Shown piece after piece: positions 55,932-64,000 of a stretch of DNA of 64,000 nt. Location of the stretch: positions 115,691 through 179,690 of the forward strand of contig CABVRZ010000002.1 in NCBI GenBank assembly GCA_902500775.1. Reading direction: 5' to 3'. This DNA is from an uncultured Nitrospira sp. GTDB taxonomy: Bacteria; Nitrospirota; Nitrospiria; Nitrospirales; Nitrospiraceae. A program made the translations under genes and the position numbers. The notes under the pieces were generated by a model. That model ran no database searches. It had not been told where the DNA came from and saw only the letters and a list, made by a program, of their open reading frames with translations. The stretch's first letter is position 1, and every line of letters begins with the position of its first letter.

Positions 55932-56417
55932 TTACTTATGGTCTGGCACCTGGTGATACCGTGGTGGTGGTGGAATCGCCCCCTGGCCAGGCTGTGCCGC
56001 ACTGCCACAATCGGGAGGACAGGTCTTGTACCCCTGCGTGGCATCCGGGAACGTCGTCTCCATTTTTCGCAGTTGGCATTGGGTCAGCCGTCCCCCGTCG
56101 CTGTTTCCACAACGCGCAGGGACAGAAGAACTCCCAATTTCCGCATAGCCCTCCGGACAAACGCCGCAAATGCCCAGTATATTCGCCCCGAGTGGCACAC
56201 ATTGCACGAGTACTCCATCGTGATCTTTGCAAATGTCCTGAGAGGCTGTCACACCGGTCGTCGCATAGCCCTCCGGACACTTCCCGCAGGTCATCCTGAT
56301 ACTTTTCGGTTCTGAAGAGTCCTCCGCTAGGCTCACGGATGGATTGAGGGGACTCAACAACACCATCCCACTATACAGAATAAGCCTGGCAGTGGTCCCC
56401 GCATGCAATGGCACCAT
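55932..56417 (-). CDS. Secreted Cys-rich protein with two CPEGYA repeats
   Basis: 161 residues with a signal peptide (ARLILYSGMVLLSPLNPSVSLAED). Two short related repeats: MTCGKCPEGYATTGVTASQD and GICGVCPEGYAEIGSSSVPA, each with further Cys later; a third partial element GYKTCPPDCG near the end. About 12 Cys in total. Unrecognised; secreted and disulfide-rich, inserted between ruvA and ruvB with almost no spacing (2 bp to ruvA, 15 bp to ruvB), which is odd for a recombination operon. Confidence 0.6.
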   Translation of the reverse strand: MVPLHAGTTARLILYSGMVLLSPLNPSVSLAEDSSEPKSIRMTCGKCPEGYATTGVTASQDICKDHDGVLVQCVPLGANILGICGVCPEGYAEIGSSSVPARCGNSDGGRLTQCQLRKMETTFPDATQGYKTCPPDCGSAAQPGQGAIPPPPRYHQVPDHK

Positions 56418-56419
56418 GA

Positions 56420-57025
56420 TTACCCCCTTGCTAGTTCCTTGAGCCCTTCGCGGATGAGCTCCTTCAAGGCCAAGGACCCTGATGCGGATTTGGTGACCCG
56501 CTTTAAGGCGTCCTTGGCATCCTGAGCACGATAGCCCAAGTGTACCAGAGCCGACAACGCATCCTCGTAGAGCGCATCAAATCCTGCCGGCTCTGTAGTA
56601 GAAGAGGGGTGGATACCTTGGATTTTACCGACCTTATCCTTGAGCTCCAGCGTGAGACGACCAGCCGACTTTTTGCCGACCCCTGGAACCGTCTCGAGCT
56701 TCTCGGTATCCGCCGCCTGAATAGCATGGACCAAGTCTGTCACTGATAAGCTCGACAAGACGCTAAGCGCCAGTTTGGGGCCGATTCCGGAGACACTGGT
56801 CAACAGCAAAAATGCCTCTTTCTCGCTCTGCGAGAGAAAGCCAAATAGCTGGATCGCATCTTCCCGGAGATGCGTATGGATATGCAGCGCCGTGCTGTCG
56901 TTGAGATTCGGAAGCGAGTAGTAGGTGCTGAGGGGAATATGAACTTCATACCCGACCCCTTGCACATCAAGTGTCAGATGGGTGGGTGTCTTCACTGCCA
57001 ACCGCCCCGTGAGAAAGGCGATCAT
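56420..57025 (-). CDS. ruvA: Holliday junction branch-migration protein RuvA
   Basis: 201 residues. OB fold start MIAFLTGRLAVKTPTHLTLD and YEVHIPLSTYYSLPN; the helix-hairpin-helix pair SVSGIGPKLALSVLSSLS and TVPGVGKKSAGRLTLELKD; C-terminal domain III (LVHLGYRAQDAKDALKRVT) that contacts RuvB. Next to yebC upstream. Confidence 0.95.
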   Translation of the reverse strand: MIAFLTGRLAVKTPTHLTLDVQGVGYEVHIPLSTYYSLPNLNDSTALHIHTHLREDAIQLFGFLSQSEKEAFLLLTSVSGIGPKLALSVLSSLSVTDLVHAIQAADTEKLETVPGVGKKSAGRLTLELKDKVGKIQGIHPSSTTEPAGFDALYEDALSALVHLGYRAQDAKDALKRVTKSASGSLALKELIREGLKELARG

Positions 57026-57074
57026 CTCGTCTCGTTATCCGAGGACACGTACCATCCTATGAGTCAATGGAGGG

Positions 57075-57833
57075 TTACCCTGTTGCAGTCGCAGCTACTT
57101 TCTCCATGACATCATCCGGAATGTCGAAGTTCGCATGCACTTTCTGCACATCGTCATGCTCGTCCATGATTTCCATCAACTTGAGCATTTGCTCAGCAGA
57201 CTTTTCTTCTAACCGGATGGTATTTTGTGGGACATAGGTGATTTCAGCAAGCGTCGTCTCGATTTTGGCATCGGCCAGAGCCTTCTTCACCGCCTCGAAA
57301 TCTTGGGGCCCCGTAAGCACCTCATAACTCTTTTCACCGACCCTCACGTCTTCGGCCCCAGCGTCGAGCGCCACTGACAGCAGGGCATCTTCCTCGACCT
57401 TCCCCTTTTCAATCGCGACAAGCCCCTTCTTCTGAAACTGCCAGGCGACGGCGCCCGCTTCAGCCATATTCCCATGGTTCTTAGTGAACAGACTCCGGAT
57501 CTCCGCCACCGTCCGGTTCCGATTGTCACTCGTAATTTCGAGTAGCAGAGCAGTCCCTCCGGGGCCATAGCCTTCCAACGAAAACTCTTCGTAGGTCACA
57601 CCGGGCAGCTCTCCCGTGCCACGCTGAATCGCCTTCTTCAAGGTATCGCCGGGCATGTTGGCTTCCTTCGCCTTGGCGATGGCCAGACGAAGCCTTGGGT
57701 TTCCATCTGGATCTCCGCCTGAACGGGCAGCGATCGTCACCTCACGAATAATTCTGGTAAAGATCTTCCCGCGCTTCGCGTCCTGGGCTCCCTTGTGCCG
57801 TTTGATTGTCGCCCAGTGACTATGTCCACCCAT
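57075..57833 (-). CDS. yebC: YebC/PmpR-family transcriptional regulator
   Basis: 252 residues. Start GGHSHWATIKRHKGAQDAKR and KIFTRIIREVTIAARSGGDP are the family hallmark; SLEGYGPGGTALLLEITSDN and EITYVPQNTIRLEEKSAEQM follow. Acts as a DNA-binding regulator or ribosome-associated factor for polyproline translation in studied homologues. yebC-ruvA order is typical, but ruvC is missing between them here. Confidence 0.93.
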   Translation of the reverse strand: MGGHSHWATIKRHKGAQDAKRGKIFTRIIREVTIAARSGGDPDGNPRLRLAIAKAKEANMPGDTLKKAIQRGTGELPGVTYEEFSLEGYGPGGTALLLEITSDNRNRTVAEIRSLFTKNHGNMAEAGAVAWQFQKKGLVAIEKGKVEEDALLSVALDAGAEDVRVGEKSYEVLTGPQDFEAVKKALADAKIETTLAEITYVPQNTIRLEEKSAEQMLKLMEIMDEHDDVQKVHANFDIPDDVMEKVAATATG

Positions 57834-57980
57834 GTGCGTCCTCCTCTATCCCAACCTGACGTGCCTGGTTGGTTAGAGATACATGATGATTTACGAATGA
57901 CTCGTGAGGAGCTAGAGGTAGCACAGGCCTCAGAAAGGTGTCAAATGCACAACAGCATGGAAGAAATTTCCCGGGACCTT

Positions 57981-58658
57981 TATTGGGAATACACGAGGAG
58001 TAGAAGACCAAACAGGATCACGGACCCTGCCCAGACAAGTTCCCATCGTTTTATGGCAGCAAACGATGTCCCTGGTAGCCAAGAAACCATGCCCGTGGAC
58101 AGCGCAGCGCCGATACTCACGATGGCCAACAAGGAATGTTGAAACTGGATCTTCTCAGCAGCGGGGTGATCTCCGTGTGAATGGAGCCGTCCACACCGGG
58201 TGCCGCCCCCTGCCTAACCGACGAAGCGTCTCACACCACACAATCAGTAAGGCCAGAACCCCGTAGAATTTGTATTGGACGATCTCCCGATCTTCGCCAG
58301 AAAACATTTCACGAAAACTGAGCGAGCTGATCGGCCAGGCTGCATGGTCACTCCAGAAGAGCACAAACCCACCGACCACCTCGATCGCACCAGACAGAAC
58401 AAGACGGGTCCAGAGCGGTAATGGATACTGCCGCGCATAGCTCAACTCGGCAAGGCCAAAGACGATATCGAAAAAGCCGGCGAAGTGATGATTTAGCTCT
58501 GAAAAAGCCTTCCCGCCTGGTGAGCCCTCCCAACGTCCACTGGCATGTCCATGTTGGGGATCATTCACTAGACGAGTTTCAGTCGGAGCATCCTGCACAC
58601 CGGATGGCGATTGCGCCTGTACGGCTGACAAACCGGCACAGAAAATAACGAGAGCCAA
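57981..58658 (-). pseudogene. Damaged copy of the 58766-59527 membrane protein
   Basis: The frame from a TTG at 58658 encodes WEGSPGGKAFSELNHHFAGF and continues like the intact paralogue to HPVWTAPF near 58170, then breaks: after a lost stretch (about 14 codons) the reading continues in another frame as HSHGDHPA and ELVWAGSVILFGLLLLVYSQ, ending at TAA 57981-57983, matching the paralogue's C-terminus (AWAGLVILIGVQLLLYFE). The N-terminal signal also lacks an ATG in frame (a candidate is in another frame near 58735). Two lesions make it a pseudogene, but the first ~165 codons remain open and could be expressed. Confidence 0.7.
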
Positions 58659-58765
58659 GAAAACGGACAGCAGAGAAGACCGAGGCTACATACAGGAAGG
58701 ACTTCCGCCAGAGGAAAGCGGGTAACATCAGCGAAAACACCCTACTTATACAGACTCCGCTAGAT

Positions 58766-59527
58766 CTATTCAAAATACAAGAGCAGCTGAACCCCGATAA
58801 GGATCACGAGGCCAGCCCAGGCGGCTTCCCATGGTTTTACGGAACGATGCGACGGACCAGATCCCCACGCTATCATGGCACTTGAGACAGCGGCTCCCAG
58901 ACCGAGACTACCGAGCAGCGCATGGTGCAACTCAGTCGTCTGATTCGCCGGATGATTCCCATGTGAATGCCAGAACAACAAGAACCCCCCAATCATAGCG
59001 CCAACGACTAATGGAGCCGCCCAGGCCGGATGCCGTCCCCAGCCGATTCGGCGAAATGTCTCACTCACTGCCGCAGCCGCAAAAAAGATTCCGTAGAATT
59101 TATGCTGGAGAATTTCTGGATCTTGTCCGGAGAAGGTCTGCACAAAGGTTAGGGAACCGATCGGCCAGGCCTCATGGTCGCTCCAGACCAATAAATAGAT
59201 CCCGATCACACTAAAGGCGCCCGGTAGCACAAGCCGATTCCACGCAGGCAGTTGGTATCGCAACGCATGGCCGAGTTCAGCCAGACCAAATAGCAGTACC
59301 AAAAAACCGACACACCGATGGTTGAACTCTGAATAGGCCACCCCTTGGGCCGACCCTTCCCAATGACCCCCATCCTGTTCACGACCTGAACTGTGATGGT
59401 GGTCCGCCGCAACAGAGGTAGGATGAAGTTCTAAAGATGAGGATGGTTGGGCTAATACAATGGCGCCAAGGGAAGACAGTATGACCGTCAATACTAGTCC
59501 GGACAGCAGAAACGCCCACTGCTTCAT
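58766..59527 (-). CDS. Polytopic membrane protein of unknown function
   Basis: 253 residues from the ATG at 59527 (frame opens at 59557). A signal/first helix (QWAFLLSGLVLTVILSSLGA) and five to six further helices, with His-rich motifs: EFNHRCVGFLVLLFGLAELG, DHEAWPIGSLTFVQTFSG, HSHGNHPA. A Ser/His-rich periplasmic stretch follows the signal. His residues spread through helices suggest metal or heme binding, though no family can be named. Paralogue of the damaged gene just downstream. Confidence 0.65.
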   Translation of the reverse strand: MKQWAFLLSGLVLTVILSSLGAIVLAQPSSSLELHPTSVAADHHHSSGREQDGGHWEGSAQGVAYSEFNHRCVGFLVLLFGLAELGHALRYQLPAWNRLVLPGAFSVIGIYLLVWSDHEAWPIGSLTFVQTFSGQDPEILQHKFYGIFFAAAAVSETFRRIGWGRHPAWAAPLVVGAMIGGFLLFWHSHGNHPANQTTELHHALLGSLGLGAAVSSAMIAWGSGPSHRSVKPWEAAWAGLVILIGVQLLLYFE

Positions 59528-59624
59528 GCCATCAACCCGTCGACCGAATGGCCGCAACTAACGGAAAGGCCCATCCAGGCGACCGGATGGGCCCATCAGT
59601 TGTCCACTACATAATGTCACTCTG

Positions 59625-60350
59625 TTACATAAACTTCATGAACTTATCTTTGGCTTCGTCCATCACCTGCGCCGTGATGGTGGACTCTCCACGTTCCTTG
59701 GCCATCCGCTCCACCTCTTTGCGGGCCATGGGACGGATGAAGTCCGGAATATTTTCCAAGCGCTGCTCGGCTTCACGTGACCAGGTCATGCCCTCAGGGG
59801 AATAATTCTTGGAGTCGTCCATGACTTGCAGCGTAATGGTCTTGAACCCGCTCTTGCGTGCATAACCCTCGACACTCGCTTGGACCATCGGCTTCACGAA
59901 AGCCGGGAGCCGCTCCAGTTTTTCCGTGGCGTCGGGAGTCCAGGTGAATTCAGAAGGGCCACCATTGGCTGGCTTGTCGGAGTTCGTTAGCCCCATCTCG
60001 GCTACCATGGCGGAGAATGGGCAGCCACTCGCTTTCTCAGGAGCCTTCGCAGGCGACGCAGCTGTGGCCGACACAGTCGGTGCAGCTGGAGCTGGTTTAT
60101 TCACCGCGGGCGATGATTGCCCGTTACCAGCAAGCCCGCGCAAGCCTTCCATTGAGGCTGCCGGCTCTGCCTTTGCCCCCAGCTTCAACCCCAAGGCATT
60201 CATCATGTTCGTTTCACCGGCATTCGTGACCATCGAGAATTTGGCACTGCACGAGGGGCAGGCAAAGAAGACGCCCAGCGAGCCCTCCTCAGGCTTTTCA
60301 ACCTTTTCGAGGCTCATATAAGTTTCGCAATTGAGACAGACAAATTTCAT
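59625..60350 (-). CDS. Zinc-ribbon plus two PCP_red domains
   Basis: 241 residues. Zinc ribbon at the N-terminus: CLNC (5-8) and CPSC (31-34). An Ala/Pro-rich linker carries SGCPFSAMV. Two PCP_red domains follow, near 139 (FTWTPDATEKLERLPAFVKP) and 196 (MTWSREAEQRLENIPDFIRP), each ending in ITxQVMDExK-type strands. It stands alone with no shared operon except leftward genes of unknown role. Reads like the USP gene's zinc-ribbon/PCP_red module without the USP domains. Confidence 0.8.
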   Translation of the reverse strand: MKFVCLNCETYMSLEKVEKPEEGSLGVFFACPSCSAKFSMVTNAGETNMMNALGLKLGAKAEPAASMEGLRGLAGNGQSSPAVNKPAPAAPTVSATAASPAKAPEKASGCPFSAMVAEMGLTNSDKPANGGPSEFTWTPDATEKLERLPAFVKPMVQASVEGYARKSGFKTITLQVMDDSKNYSPEGMTWSREAEQRLENIPDFIRPMARKEVERMAKERGESTITAQVMDEAKDKFMKFM

Positions 60351-60775
60351 AGAGAACTCCTATGCTAACAGTCATCAAAACCTTCTGAGAACTTACGCTA
60401 TCACATGGATTTTCCGTGAGTCAAATTGCACAGAGAACCACCCGCCTACTCATAAATTCGTGTCATGAATCTGACGAGTAGTGGCAATTGGGTGCTAAAT
60501 CCCGCAATTACTAACCGCACATACCTTCCTTGATCATCGATCTTCCGATGGGCTTATTTGCATTCAGCGAGAAACCGATGTAGTTCTTCTCCATAAAAGG
60601 GTATTAGGGGATGTGGTCTATGCTGTGGGAAGCTGTGGGAAATAGACAAGCCATGAGACACTCTCCTGCATTGCTTAGATGAAACATCAGTATCGGTGAT
60701 CGAGCGATATCAATACATTAATTCGCAACCTACGCGGTCTGATCTGTTCACCGCCTCGCCATAGGGAGAGAAAAC
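60351..60775. other. Intergenic stretch, promoter region for divergent genes
   Basis: 425 bp between the leftward PCP_red gene and the rightward GDSL gene; no gene is seen. A short direct repeat TGTGGGAAGCTGTGGGAA lies at about 60621-60640. Probably holds two divergent promoters. Confidence 0.4.
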
Positions 60776-61576
60776 ATGACTGCTAAATCTAGCTTCACCT
60801 TGTTACTTCTCGGGCTGCTCATCATGCCGACACTCGCATTGGCACAAGTCAATTTTCCAAAGCAGCACTACTACGTCGGGATGGGCGACAGCGTCTCCGC
60901 TGGTGAAGGCGCACTACCCGTCACGAACGGATATGTCTATCGACTCTATGAGCAGGGGGTTTTTGCCAAAAAACAGGAGATGGATTTCGCGAACATCGGT
61001 ATCCGAGGCGGGAGAAGCTGGGATCTGCGCGATCACCAAGTATCGCAATTGCTCTGCGCCGAGCCCGAACAGCGCCCAACCGTTGTTTCAATCACAGTGG
61101 GGGCGAATGACTTCCTGAGAGGAGACCTTGATATTTCTACCATTGCAAAACGCGTCGTCCAGGGAATCGACCGCTTACTCAATAATGACGGCACCCTGAG
61201 CCTCACTCTGGCAACCAGCCCAGTCCTCGCTCCGTCGACAGATCAGCCATGCCGAGCGATTCAGAATGTCACTATTTTAGTCTCAAACTATTACAGCCTC
61301 CCGCATCCAAATCCTGAAATATTCCAGCAGTTCGACTCCGTGTTACAAGGGTTTGACCAGGCACTCAGGTTCTGGCTGCAACACATTGTTGTACCCTCTG
61401 GATCCAGCATCGCCGTCGTGGATCTCTATACCCCATCCCTGGGACGGCAAGGACTCGTCACCATCCAGAGAAGGCTTGGGTTCGAGGGGCCGTTTGATTT
61501 TGACTTCCATCCGACCAACCTGGGGCACGCCTTCATTGCAGACAAGTTCAAGAAAGCCTGGGATAGCCTCCGCTAA
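60776..61576 (+). CDS. Secreted GDSL/SGNH hydrolase
   Basis: 266 residues with a signal peptide (FTLLLLGLLIMPTLALA). SGNH blocks: Ser in VGMGDSVSAGEG, Gly/Asn in TVGANDFLRGD, and the Asp-His pair in FDFDFHPTNLGHAF. Likely a periplasmic lipase/esterase or acyl hydrolase. AGGGAGAG precedes the ATG. Substrate unknown. Convergent with the NarL-type regulator across 125 bp. Confidence 0.85.
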   Translation: MTAKSSFTLLLLGLLIMPTLALAQVNFPKQHYYVGMGDSVSAGEGALPVTNGYVYRLYEQGVFAKKQEMDFANIGIRGGRSWDLRDHQVSQLLCAEPEQRPTVVSITVGANDFLRGDLDISTIAKRVVQGIDRLLNNDGTLSLTLATSPVLAPSTDQPCRAIQNVTILVSNYYSLPHPNPEIFQQFDSVLQGFDQALRFWLQHIVVPSGSSIAVVDLYTPSLGRQGLVTIQRRLGFEGPFDFDFHPTNLGHAFIADKFKKAWDSLR

Positions 61577-61701
61577 GGCTTCTCGTCTTTCAATCGAGGG
61601 GTACCCTCAATTAAGCCATCTGCCGAGTTTGAAGCACGAGCGTCTGTCGCGTAACCCGGTATCCATAAAATTGAGGGAAGGTCAGTGCCGGAACCCAGCC
61701 T

Positions 61702-62430
61702 TCAACTCTCTTTACTCTCCTCGCGGTTTTGCACTTCTGCCTGCCTATATAAACCTATCGGCATGTGCGTCTCCCTCATGAACCAGGCAGCGGCTTCTGC
61801 TCGCCGTTTGACCTGTAACTTTTCAAAGATACTGGTCAGATAGTTCTTGACGGTTTTGTCGCTTACTTGGAGCTGGGCCGCGATTTCTTTATTCGTTTTC
61901 CCTTCCACCAGAAAAGGAAGTACGAGACGCTCACGAAGAGTGAGCTCGGTTATCCCCTTTGTCGTCAGCCTAGAGCGGGAACTCATCCGAAACCAGTGCA
62001 GAACCTGCTGCCTGACTCGTGGATCCAGATAGCCGTGGCCACTTGCAACGGTGCGAATGGCACACACCAGATCGTCCATCTTGATATCCTTAAGAGCAAA
62101 GCCGTGAGCGCCATATTGGATGGCTACCCGTACCGTCGCCTGATCACCACAACTGGTGAGGACAAGAATGCGGAGGTTCGGCGCGACAGCTAGGAGACGG
62201 CGACAGGCTTCCCCGATGGACGCATCCTGGAGTTTCACATCGAGCAGCACCAGGCGAGGAGTCAGCCTTTCAACGATCGATAGGCCATCTGTCAGCGTAG
62301 CTGCTTCACCAACAACCTTCATATCCAATTGAGATTGTAGGATCGTCCTCAGCCCACACCGCACCAACTCATAGTCATCAATCAACACAATAGTTGTCAC
62401 AGCCCGTGACCTCATGACGTGGTTAGGCAT
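61702..62430 (-). CDS. NarL/FixJ-type response regulator
   Basis: 242 residues. Receiver domain: VLIDDYELVRCGLRTI, phospho-Asp in LVLLDVKLQDA, Thr/Ser in LVLTSCGD and Lys in FALKDIKMDD. LuxR-type helix-turn-helix at the end: LTLRERLVLPFLVEGKTNKE, IAAQLQVSDKTVKNYLTSIF. Start could also be the ATG at 62415. No histidine kinase is adjacent. Confidence 0.88.
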   Translation of the reverse strand: MPNHVMRSRAVTTIVLIDDYELVRCGLRTILQSQLDMKVVGEAATLTDGLSIVERLTPRLVLLDVKLQDASIGEACRRLLAVAPNLRILVLTSCGDQATVRVAIQYGAHGFALKDIKMDDLVCAIRTVASGHGYLDPRVRQQVLHWFRMSSRSRLTTKGITELTLRERLVLPFLVEGKTNKEIAAQLQVSDKTVKNYLTSIFEKLQVKRRAEAAAWFMRETHMPIGLYRQAEVQNREESKES

Positions 62431-63183
62431 GGCGATAGGCTTCGTTTGTCCAGTCTGGGAGCTGGGGGAGCCTGCAGCCGATCAGATGTTCTGCATCACG
62501 CGGTTCATTGGCTGTCCTCCGACAGACCATACTGACAGGCCAGAACACTTACCTGTGACACCTGTACCGCTACAACACACGTTCGCCTATTCATCTTTTT
62601 TACGACGGCCCCTACTTGGGGATGAAACCCAGATCAATTGGTCAGAAGGTTGCCGCGCAATCTGTAATCTATTCACGAAAAGCGTCCCAATCTTCCGCAA
62701 CCTCCTAGCAAATATTGGGCCACGATCGTCTGTTCCTATCCGGCGTAAATGCCTATGAATTCAACCATCGTATACGTAGAAAAACGTTCAGTGGTGAATC
62801 TGTTTCGATTCACTGAATCGAAACAGATTCAGTTCACCCATGTGGTAGATACGTTCAGACGGAGACTCCCCCAGCTAGAGACCGCTGCAGCCCTCACGTC
62901 ATGCGGTTCAACTGTCACATTGTGAGTCAGTTCTCTCAACCTATCTCTTGTGTCACTTTTGACAGAGAGGCAAAAGACTGTGCGGAAGTACCCATGATCT
63001 GGAATTACTATCAGAGGTGTCGAAATAGAATACAGAGGGTGCGGTTGGGCATCACCCAACTACACGTCCACTTGGTGTGGAAGGATCATGACCCATCGTC
63101 GTGCTCAGGGTCCCAATGCTCGTTGAAAGGCGAAACCACCGCGACGTCAGTCGAGACGGTTCGACAGACTCACCCCCTGATGT
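62431..63183. other. Long gene-poor intergenic stretch
   Basis: About 750 bp with the 62796-62830 palindrome and no convincing gene. A plus frame (62901-63230) contains a phrase resembling an IS200-type transposase start (GITQLHVHLVW) but no other domain. The stretch is bordered on the right by a dispersed repeat. Confidence 0.45.
62796..62830. repeat. Perfect 16-17 bp inverted repeat
   Basis: GAATCTGTTTCGATTC and GAATCGAAACAGATTC are exact reverse complements (62796-62811 and 62815-62830) with a 3-base loop; T62795 and A62831 add one more pair. No T run follows. Possibly a regulator operator, a hairpin or a mobile-element end. Confidence 0.6.
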
Positions 63184-63186
63184 TTT

Positions 63187-63314
63187 ACAGGTTGTTCAAA
63201 AAGGCCTTCCAGCGAAGCCGCAGCAAGTGAAGGGTCGAAGCATACCCTCTGGGGTACGTTGAGGGTCTGAACGATGGGAGAATAAAGCTGAAGGACTTTT
63301 TCAACAGCCTGCTA
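63187..63314. repeat. Dispersed intergenic repeat with terminal inverted repeats
   Basis: Left arm CAGGTTGTTCAAAAAGGCC (63188-63213) and right arm ending GGACTTTTTCAACAGCCTG (63287-63311) are imperfectly complementary over about 25 bp; the interior carries another small palindromic core TACCCTCTGGGGTA. TGTTGAAAAAGTC-type ends are known from repetitive intergenic elements in Nitrospira-like genomes (recollection, not checked). The right end reaches the stop codon of the next gene, as the 849-975 repeat does at uvrA. Confidence 0.55.
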
Positions 63315-64000
63315 GCATGTCTCCGGCGTCGTACTTTGAGGCTGATCATCCCCAATCCACTGCTTGTACTTCTTATAGTGCTCGACTTTCGCGCTACGCA
63401 CCCAATTTTCTCGTTGGATCCGCCCTTCAAAGTTGGGCAAGAGGAACTCGAATTTGTCGATGTCTGTCTGCTTCCATGTCGCCACCTGGCTGAACCAGAA
63501 GACGCCCCGTTTGTGCAGGAACCGTTCTAACGCCGGACCGACCCCGCGTATGTGTTTGAGATCATCGGGCGACGCGCCGACCGCTTGCCCCTCGTCAGCC
63601 GACTCAGCAGCACTCGCCTGGTCAAAGTCCTCCGCTGATTCACTGATCGTTTCAACAGATATCTCCCCATGTCTGTCACTCAGGGCTTCGATCGGCTTCT
63701 CGACAAGCTTCTCATCAACCTGCACAGACCTGTCTTGGAGCTCAACCATCTGCGCAGGCAGGTCCAGGCGCTCACTCGGGGGCTCGCCCTCACCCAGCCA
63801 CTCCTGATACTTCTTGTAGTGCTCCACTTTGGCACTGTGCACCCAGTTTTCTCGTTGAATGCGACCCCCGAAGTTGGGCAAGAGGAATTCGAATTTGTCG
63901 ATATCCGCCTGGCTCCAGGTCGCCACCTGCCGGAACCAGAAGACCCCCCGTTTGTGCAGGAACCGTTCTAACGCCGGACCGACCCCGCGTATGTGTTTGA
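63312..64000 (-). CDS. Tandem helix-hairpin-helix protein, 5' end beyond right edge
   Basis: The frame is open from the stop at 63312 to the window edge (at least 229 codons; a start may lie beyond). Two copies of a ~75-residue unit: LKHIRGVGPALERFLHKRGV, then ATW(K/S)Q(T/A)DIDKFEFLLPNF, GRIQRENWV and SAKVEHYKKY. The helix-hairpin-helix GVGPALE is like the COG3743 'flap-endonuclease-like/NADH-dehydrogenase-associated' unit. The copies are 147 codons apart; 40 bp at 63520-63559 and 63961-64000 are identical, so the duplication is recent or under conversion. An acidic spacer (SESAEDFDQASAAESADEGQ) lies between. Role unknown. Confidence 0.7.
   Translation of the reverse strand, partial: KHIRGVGPALERFLHKRGVFWFRQVATWSQADIDKFEFLLPNFGGRIQRENWVHSAKVEHYKKYQEWLGEGEPPSERLDLPAQMVELQDRSVQVDEKLVEKPIEALSDRHGEISVETISESAEDFDQASAAESADEGQAVGASPDDLKHIRGVGPALERFLHKRGVFWFSQVATWKQTDIDKFEFLLPNFEGRIQRENWVRSAKVEHYKKYKQWIGDDQPQSTTPETC

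Noticed and set aside
62901..63230. Plus-strand frame with GITQLHVHLVW resembling an IS200-type transposase start
   Set aside because: Only that phrase matches; no catalytic His-hydrophobic-His with Tyr or downstream transposase region is seen, and no insertion-sequence ends. At most a decayed remnant.

Overview
The window looks like a core-genome segment of a Nitrospirota bacterium, most likely a Nitrospira-like nitrite oxidiser. This is an inference from gene content: several proteins carry the small BchB-type PCP_red domain without any photosynthesis genes, and most genes have a Gram-negative envelope role or housekeeping role. No rRNA, CRISPR array, prophage or intact insertion sequence was seen. 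One tRNA gene (tRNA-Arg, anticodon TCG, encoded CCA) lies at about 30.0 kb.

Layout. 0-0.6 kb: 3' part of an unrecognised gene running off the left edge, then a palindromic repeat reaching the uvrA stop. 1-3.5 kb: uvrA, with a large internal deletion relative to the family. 3.6-6.1 kb: a soluble chemoreceptor-like protein, an ODP-type di-iron metallo-beta-lactamase-fold protein and a UbiE/MenG methyltransferase. 6.2-12.2 kb: two radical-SAM proteins, a large double universal-stress protein with three PCP_red domains and a zinc ribbon, and a CopD-like membrane protein. 12.4-17 kb: response regulator, 2OG-Fe(II) oxygenase, lolA and ftsK. 17-21.5 kb: phoU-pstB-pstA-pstC-pstS, transcribed leftward from an 11-bp-periodic Pho-box-like repeat. 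21.7-25.4 kb: a lipoprotein, a porin and a second PstS-like protein behind a similar repeat, so probably a second phosphate-starvation operon. 25.5-30 kb: small envelope and regulatory genes (msrA, PilZ, pal, receiver protein, small zinc-ribbon proteins). 30-33 kb: aroK, aroE, an SDR and trmI. 33-39.5 kb, rightward: nfeD-slipin, a sigma-70 factor, lipB and gdhA. 39.7-43.6 kb: secreted proteins, a D,D-carboxypeptidase and an FG-GAP lipoprotein.

43.9-54.8 kb is a long leftward cluster, probably one or a few operons: pheA-hisC-aroF-tyrA-aroA-cmk-plsC-rpsA-sppA-ihf-PCP_red. It joins aromatic amino-acid synthesis to nucleotide, lipid and translation genes. 54.9-57.8 kb is yebC-ruvA-X-ruvB, with no ruvC and an extra secreted Cys-rich gene inserted. 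58-60.4 kb holds a damaged and an intact copy of one membrane-protein family and another PCP_red protein. 60.7-64 kb has a GDSL hydrolase, a NarL-type regulator, a repeat-rich intergenic stretch and a tandemly duplicated helix-hairpin-helix protein that runs off the right edge.

The most unusual theme is the PCP_red expansion: about nine copies in four proteins at three places, attached to USP, radical-SAM/SPASM and zinc-ribbon modules. Coordinates and reading frames were read by eye; no database search was run.
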